Shown here one piece after another: positions 59,896-64,000 of a stretch of DNA of 64,000 bases; within the stretch, counting starts at the first letter, position 1, and every line of letters starts with the position of its first letter. The position numbers were made by a program, and so were the translations under genes. The notes below the pieces were generated by a model. That model searched no databases and was not told where the DNA came from. It saw only the letters and a list, made by a program, of their open reading frames with translations. The stretch is from Musicola paradisiaca NCPPB 2511 (GTDB taxonomy: Bacteria > Pseudomonadota > Gammaproteobacteria > Enterobacterales > Enterobacteriaceae), in the NCBI RefSeq assembly GCF_000400505.1, contig NZ_CM001857.1:3778390-3842389 (forward strand), written 5' to 3'.

Positions 59896-60795
59896 TCACG
59901 CTCGTGGATGATGCTGCTGATGCAGCTGTTTCAGACGCTCTGTGGCGACATGGGTATAAATCTGCGTAGTAGAAAGATCGCTATGCCCCAACAACATCTG
60001 CACGACCCGCAAATCCGCACCGTGATTTAGCAGGTGAGTGGCAAAAGCATGACGCAAAACATGCGGAGAAAGTCTGGCGCTGTCAATACTGGCGAGCACC
60101 GCATAGTGCTTTATCCGATGCCAGAAAGTCTGGCGCGTCATTTGTCGGCCGCGGGTGCTGGGGAACATCACGTCGAGCGTTTGCCCGTCCAGCAACCAGG
60201 GGCGGCCGTACTCCAGATACTGTTCCACCCAATACACCGCCTCTTCCCCCAGCGGCACCAGCCGCTCCTTGTTACCTTTGCCGATCACGCGCACCACACC
60301 CTGGCGCAGGCTGACGTCGCTCATCGTCAACCCCACCAGCTCAGAGACGCGCAACCCGGTGGCGTACAACACCTCCAGCATCGCTTTGTCGCGCAGTTCC
60401 AGCGGCTGATCGGTGGCCGGTGCGGCCAGCAGCGATTCGACCTGCGCTTCCGTCAGATCCTTGGGTAGACGCTGGGGCAATTTGGGCGAAGAGAGCACGG
60501 CGCTCGGGTCATCCGGGCGGACTTTTTCCCGATAGAGATACTGAAACAGGCGCCGCATAGCGCTCAGCAGACGGGCGGAGCTGGTCGCCTTATAGCCGCC
60601 GTCCACCCGTTCGGCTAAAAAGGATTGCAGATCATCGGGACGGGCGTCAGACAGGCTGGCGTGGTGATGGGCCAGCCACGCCGCCAGCGTGCGCAGATCG
60701 CGGCGGTAGGACTGCAGCGTATTCTCCGCCAGATTGCGCTCCAGCCAAACGGCATCCAGGAACTGTTCAATTCGCATCTGGTCTTGTTCGTTCAT
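59896..60795 (-). CDS. xerD: Tyrosine recombinase XerD
   Basis: With XerC resolves chromosome dimers at dif under FtsK. 299 residues. Catalytic residues: Arg in YATGLRVSELVGLT, HVLRHAFATHLLNHG (HxxR), LGHSDLSTTQIYTHV with His and the nucleophilic Tyr. N-terminal SAM-like DNA-binding domain. In E. coli it lies between fldB and dsbC; here rhmA and yhjE separate it from fldB. Confidence 0.96.
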   Translation of the reverse strand: MNEQDQMRIEQFLDAVWLERNLAENTLQSYRRDLRTLAAWLAHHHASLSDARPDDLQSFLAERVDGGYKATSSARLLSAMRRLFQYLYREKVRPDDPSAVLSSPKLPQRLPKDLTEAQVESLLAAPATDQPLELRDKAMLEVLYATGLRVSELVGLTMSDVSLRQGVVRVIGKGNKERLVPLGEEAVYWVEQYLEYGRPWLLDGQTLDVMFPSTRGRQMTRQTFWHRIKHYAVLASIDSARLSPHVLRHAFATHLLNHGADLRVVQMLLGHSDLSTTQIYTHVATERLKQLHQQHHPRA

Positions 60796-60977
60796 CCGCT
60801 TTTCCTCCTGTATGCCGTTGCCGGGCTCGTATTATGCCTCACCCACGCCGTCGTGGCCTAAGGCGCGATGGGGAGCGGCGCTAAATAGCCCCCGCCGACG
60901 CGGTCGCCCCCGGCATTAACGCCCTATCATCGAAAATACCGCTGATGAGTACAACCTGTTGTACTCGAAACAAAAAA

Positions 60978-60999
60978 ATCCGTGAATAAATTCACATTT
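60978..60999 (+). promoter_or_regulatory. Candidate CRP site upstream of rhmA
   Basis: CGTGAATAAATTCACA matches TGTGA-N6-TCACA at nine of ten positions. It is 195-210 bases before rhmA, so a promoter between them could be activated by CRP-cAMP. Confidence 0.55.
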
Positions 61000-61113
61000 T
61001 CACCTCGATATTTCGCATTTTCCCGTAACCTGCCTGGTTGCATGACTTCCATCACAAAATGACCAACCACGCCCAATCAATACTGATTCCAACAAGAAAG
61101 ACAGGAGTCCAAT

Positions 61114-61164
61114 ATGTTGGAATCAAGCAAAGTGCCGGCGCTGACCACTCAGGTCAATCGCTGA
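61114..61164 (+). CDS. 16-codon leader ORF before rhmA
   Basis: ATG 61114 is preceded by ACAGGAGTCCAAT, a strong ribosome binding site. The peptide is [16 protein letters not shown]. It ends 26 bases before the rhmA ATG. The start resembles the N-terminus of IclR-family regulators, so this may be the remnant of a lost regulator gene or a leader peptide. Coding is uncertain. Confidence 0.35.
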   Translation: MLESSKVPALTTQVNR

Positions 61165-61190
61165 CCCCCCTGGAAGTAAGGACGACTATC

Positions 61191-62027
61191 ATGAACAGTG
61201 AGTTAGAGAAAAATACCTTGAGCGAGCGGGTATTGGTCAACCCATTCAAACGAGGACTGCAAACCGGAGAAGTACAGATCGGCCTTTGGCTGAGCAGCAC
61301 GTCTTCCTACCTGGCGGAAATTGCGGCGACATCCTGCTATGACTGGCTGCTGATCGACGGCGAGCACGCACCCAATACCATGCAGGATCTCCACCACCAG
61401 TTGCAGGCTATCGCATCATATGCCAGCCAGCCGGTCATCCGGCCGGTGGAAGGGCAACGCAGCATTATCAAGCAAGTGCTGGATATCGGCGCCCGCACAC
61501 TGCTGATTCCGATGGTGGATACCGCCGAACAGGCCAGAGAGGTGGTGTCGGCCACCCGTTATCCGCCCCACGGCACCCGCGGCGTCGGCGCCAGCGTCGC
61601 CCGTGCCGCCCGTTGGGGACGGGTGGAACACTACATGGCGAAGGCCAATGATGAGCTATGCGTATTGATTCAGGCGGAAAGCAAAACCGCGCTGGATAAC
61701 CTGGACGAACTGTTGCAGGTGGACGGTATCGACGGCGTATTCATCGGCCCCGCCGACCTCTCCGCGTCGCTGGGCTACCCCGACAACCCCGGGCATCCAG
61801 AGGTGCAACGGATCATCGAACAGAGCATCCGCCGCATCCGCGCAGCGGGTAAGGCCGCCGGTTTCCTCGCCGTGGATCCGGACATGGCGAAAAAATGCAT
61901 TGCCTGGGGCGCTAACTTTGTCGCCGTCGGCGTCGATACCATGCTCTACACCCAGGCGCTGGATGCGCGTCTGGCGATCTTTAAAACCGGCCTGACGGAT
62001 GCGGCACCCGCCAAAACCAGCTACTAA
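61191..62027 (+). CDS. rhmA: 2-keto-3-deoxy-L-rhamnonate aldolase (RhmA/YfaU, HpcH/HpaI family)
   Basis: Class II metal aldolase that splits 2-keto-3-deoxy-L-rhamnonate to pyruvate and lactaldehyde. 278 residues from ATG 61191 with GTAAGGA ahead. It follows E. coli RhmA closely as I recall it ([77 protein letters not shown]). Metal ligands are Glu and Asp in the family ([10 protein letters not shown] and [11 protein letters not shown]). None of the other rhamnonate genes is beside it; related acids could be the true substrate. Confidence 0.87.
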   Translation: MNSELEKNTLSERVLVNPFKRGLQTGEVQIGLWLSSTSSYLAEIAATSCYDWLLIDGEHAPNTMQDLHHQLQAIASYASQPVIRPVEGQRSIIKQVLDIGARTLLIPMVDTAEQAREVVSATRYPPHGTRGVGASVARAARWGRVEHYMAKANDELCVLIQAESKTALDNLDELLQVDGIDGVFIGPADLSASLGYPDNPGHPEVQRIIEQSIRRIRAAGKAAGFLAVDPDMAKKCIAWGANFVAVGVDTMLYTQALDARLAIFKTGLTDAAPAKTSY

Positions 62028-62033
62028 ACGCCG

Positions 62034-62057
62034 GGCACCGCCAGGGACGGCGGTGCC
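62034..62057 (+). terminator. Hairpin after rhmA
   Basis: Perfect 9-bp stem GGCACCGCC / GGCGGTGCC with six-base loop, seven bases after the stop. No T run follows, so it may not terminate on its own. Confidence 0.5.
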
Positions 62058-62335
62058 ACCACGACGAACGGCAAAATAGCCACATGTTGCTCTGCTTAAC
62101 CGTTTGCAGTCGGTAATTTCCCCGCGTGATCGTTCCCTTTGCATGTTTGGGGTTCTATGCGGCAATCATTCTCAACTTCATAACATCCTGTGGCAAAAAC
62201 TCAGGCCAAAGGCATTATATTTTCTGATTGTGAAGTATGGCGGAATGCCCTTGCAGCAATAGCTGGCGCCCAAGGCGGCATCGGTTTGAAAAGAACTTTT
62301 TTATATGCGTAGAATGGTGATCCACGTGTTAAAAA
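62058..62335. other. Gap between rhmA and yhjE
   Basis: No gene recognised. The gap is long enough to hold a separate yhjE promoter; I see no clear boxes or regulator site. Confidence 0.4.
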
Positions 62336-63670
62336 ATGAAAAAACTTATGCAAGCATCCATCTCAACCATTGACAATGAAGCGCCAGAGGCGCCGGTAAA
62401 CTCACGCAACAAAGTAGTGGTCGCCTCACTGGTCGGCACCGCTATCGAGTTCTTTGATTTTTATATTTATGCCACTGCGGCCGTGTTGATTTTCCCGCAC
62501 ATTTTCTTCCCGAAAGGCGATGAAACCGCAGCCACCCTGCAATCGCTGGCAACCTTCGCCATCGCGTTCGTCGCCCGTCCAATCGGTTCTGCGCTGTTTG
62601 GCCACTTTGGCGATCGCGTCGGACGCAAAGTCACCCTGGTCGCCTCGTTGTTGACCATGGGGATCTCCACCGTATTGATCGGCTTGCTGCCAAGCTACGA
62701 AACCATCGGCATTCTGGCGCCGCTGCTGTTGGCGTTGGCCCGTTTCGGCCAGGGGCTGGGGCTCGGCGGCGAATGGGGCGGCGCGGCGCTGTTGGCCACC
62801 GAAAACGCGCCGGCGCACAAACGCGCGCTGTACGGCTCTTTCCCGCAGTTGGGCGCACCTATCGGCTTTTTCTTCGCCAACGGTACGTTCCTGCTGCTCT
62901 CCTGGGCGTTGAGCAACGAACAGTTCATGAACTGGGGATGGCGCGTTCCTTTCATCGCTTCCGCCATACTGGTCATTATCGGCCTTTACGTGCGCGTATC
63001 CCTGCATGAATCACCGGTGTTTTCAAAAGCGATCAAAGCTGGCAAGCAAGTCCGCGTTCCTTTGGGTACGCTGCTGACCCGTCATATGAAAGCCACCATC
63101 CTTGGCACATTCATCATGCTCGCCACTTATACGCTGTTCTACATCATGACGGTCTACTCCATGACTTACGGCACCACGCCCGCGCCGGCCGGTCTGGGGA
63201 TCCCGCGTAACAACTTCCTGTGGATGTTGATGATGGCCGTAATCGGTTTCGGATTGACCATTCCGATTGCCGGCTATCTCGCCGACACCCTCGGTCGCCG
63301 CAAAACCATGATACTGGTGACTGTGAGCATGCTGGTATTTGCGATGCTGTTCCCATCGCTGCTGGGCTCCGGTGATCAGGCGCTGATCATGGCGTTTCTG
63401 GTGATCGGTCTGAGTATGATGGGACTGACCTTTGGCCCGATGGGCGCACTGCTGCCCGAACTGTTCCCGACGGAAGTCCGTTATACCGGAGCCTCTTTCT
63501 CCTATAACGTCTCTTCCATTCTGGGCGCCTCCGTAGCGCCTTACATTGCCGCCTGGCTCACCAGCCACTACGGCCTGTTCTATGTCGGTTTGTATCTGGC
63601 GGCGATGGCTTCGCTGACGCTGCTGGCGCTGATTTTGACGAAAGAAACACGTCATCAGTCGCTGAGTTGA
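62336..63670 (+). CDS. yhjE: MFS metabolite:H+ symporter YhjE
   Basis: 444 residues, 12 transmembrane segments, metabolite:proton symporter (MHS) family. SLVGTAIEFFDFYIYATAAV and FGHFGDRVGRKVTLVAS are the MHS signatures; it resembles E. coli YhjE throughout, including TFGPMGALLPELFPTEVRYT. Substrate not established; relatives carry organic acids such as shikimate, ketoglutarate or proline betaine. The start could also be the ATG at 62348. Next to rhmA, suggesting uptake of the acid that the aldolase pathway consumes, which is inference. No terminator-independent evidence for a joint operon. Confidence 0.87.
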   Translation: MKKLMQASISTIDNEAPEAPVNSRNKVVVASLVGTAIEFFDFYIYATAAVLIFPHIFFPKGDETAATLQSLATFAIAFVARPIGSALFGHFGDRVGRKVTLVASLLTMGISTVLIGLLPSYETIGILAPLLLALARFGQGLGLGGEWGGAALLATENAPAHKRALYGSFPQLGAPIGFFFANGTFLLLSWALSNEQFMNWGWRVPFIASAILVIIGLYVRVSLHESPVFSKAIKAGKQVRVPLGTLLTRHMKATILGTFIMLATYTLFYIMTVYSMTYGTTPAPAGLGIPRNNFLWMLMMAVIGFGLTIPIAGYLADTLGRRKTMILVTVSMLVFAMLFPSLLGSGDQALIMAFLVIGLSMMGLTFGPMGALLPELFPTEVRYTGASFSYNVSSILGASVAPYIAAWLTSHYGLFYVGLYLAAMASLTLLALILTKETRHQSLS

Positions 63671-63676
63671 TACCCA

Positions 63677-63709
63677 AAGGGATGGAGGGTCGCCCTTCAT
63701 CCCTTATTC
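63677..63709 (+). terminator. Hairpin terminator after yhjE
   Basis: 13-bp stem with one G-T pair (63677-63689 with 63693-63705) and TCG loop, followed by the T-containing ATTCTT. Confidence 0.7.
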
Positions 63710-63828
63710 TTCCCTCTGCGTCCCTGTACGGCTCCGCGATATTTCGTTAGGCTAACAGCCACCGTTTGGCGAGCTGCTGCACATATCGCACACATCGCCC
63801 CCACTGATGCAATCACATTTATACGCTT

Positions 63829-64000
63829 ATGAAGATCGGACTTTTTTACGGTTCCAGCACCTGTTATACCGAAATGGCGGCAGAGAAAATCCGCGATGTT
63901 CTGGGAACCGAACTGGTAGAGATGAATAACGTCAGGGATGTCGATCCCCATCGAATGGAGCAGTACGACGTGCTGATCCTTGGCATTCCCACCTGGGATT
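63829..64000 (+). CDS. fldB: Flavodoxin 2, N-terminal part
   Basis: 57 codons before the window ends. [20 protein letters not shown] is the FMN phosphate loop of FldB, and [12 protein letters not shown] the next conserved strand. Flavodoxins carry low-potential electrons in the cytoplasm. The gene is divergent from xerD, as in E. coli, but here about 3 kb away because of rhmA and yhjE. Confidence 0.93.
   Translation, partial: MKIGLFYGSSTCYTEMAAEKIRDVLGTELVEMNNVRDVDPHRMEQYDVLILGIPTWD

Larger units (their letters stand above)
60796..61190. other. Gap upstream of rhmA
   Basis: 395 bases. It holds a CRP-type site and a 16-codon leader ORF (both listed separately). Otherwise no gene; the left part between 60,800 and 60,950 is GC-rich without recognised structure. 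Confidence 0.5.

Overview
The window looks like chromosome of a soft-rot enterobacterium, most probably Dickeya. The pointers are a TogT-type oligogalacturonide transporter behind a KdgR-type operator, Enterobacterales core synteny (xerD-dsbC-recJ-prfB-lysS and acs-yjcH-actP / yjcE / ghxP), and a glycine tRNA that matches the enteric CCC isoacceptor as I recall it. No phage, insertion sequence or CRISPR array was seen. Species assignment is inference.

Layout. 1-9.3 kb: the 3' part of nifJ, an L,D-transpeptidase, a marR-emrA-emrB type efflux operon, a small Cro/C1 regulator, togT and an AI-2E family membrane protein. 9.3-11.2 kb: a gene-poor stretch with one small PAS-domain protein and a dense cluster of GATC sites. 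11.2-18.6 kb: acetate activation and uptake (acs, yjcH, actP), a Na+/H+ antiporter and the purine permease ghxP. 19.0-19.4 kb: a short CRP-box transcript carrying two tiny ORFs, the second AzuC-like. 19.4-25.0 kb: a di-Mop protein and a putatively PhoB-controlled operon, an Ugp-like ABC importer around the phosphodiesterase gpdQ.

25.2-39.7 kb: a polysaccharide (probably O-antigen) locus. On the minus strand a JUMPstart/ops element precedes manC-manB, a coiled-coil protein, a two-domain GT4 polymerase candidate, gmd, rmd and two GT4 genes. This makes GDP-D-rhamnose-type precursors and assembles them. Beyond it lie a WbpM-type UDP-GlcNAc 4,6-dehydratase (plus strand), a 4-keto reductase and a small phosphoglycosyl transferase, the set expected to load an N-acetyl-6-deoxyhexosamine primer on undecaprenyl phosphate. 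No flippase, polymerase Wzy or Wzm/Wzt transporter is present in the window. 40.1-46.0 kb: an HxlR regulator, a MetE-like protein and rfbBADC for dTDP-L-rhamnose.

46.4-54.5 kb: tRNA-Gly(CCC), a LysE exporter, and a minus-strand operon for 5-oxoproline-type lactam opening (pxpA, fused pxpB-pxpC, a biotin carboxylase/BCCP fusion, DUF969 and DUF979 membrane proteins) with a divergent GntR regulator. 54.6-64 kb: lysS, prfB (with its programmed +1 frameshift), recJ, dsbC, xerD, then rhmA and yhjE, which appear inserted between xerD and fldB. fldB is cut by the window end.

Most notable: the second GT4 gene of the polysaccharide operon has its natural coupled start in a different frame from its body, joined across a U UUU UUA slippery heptamer.
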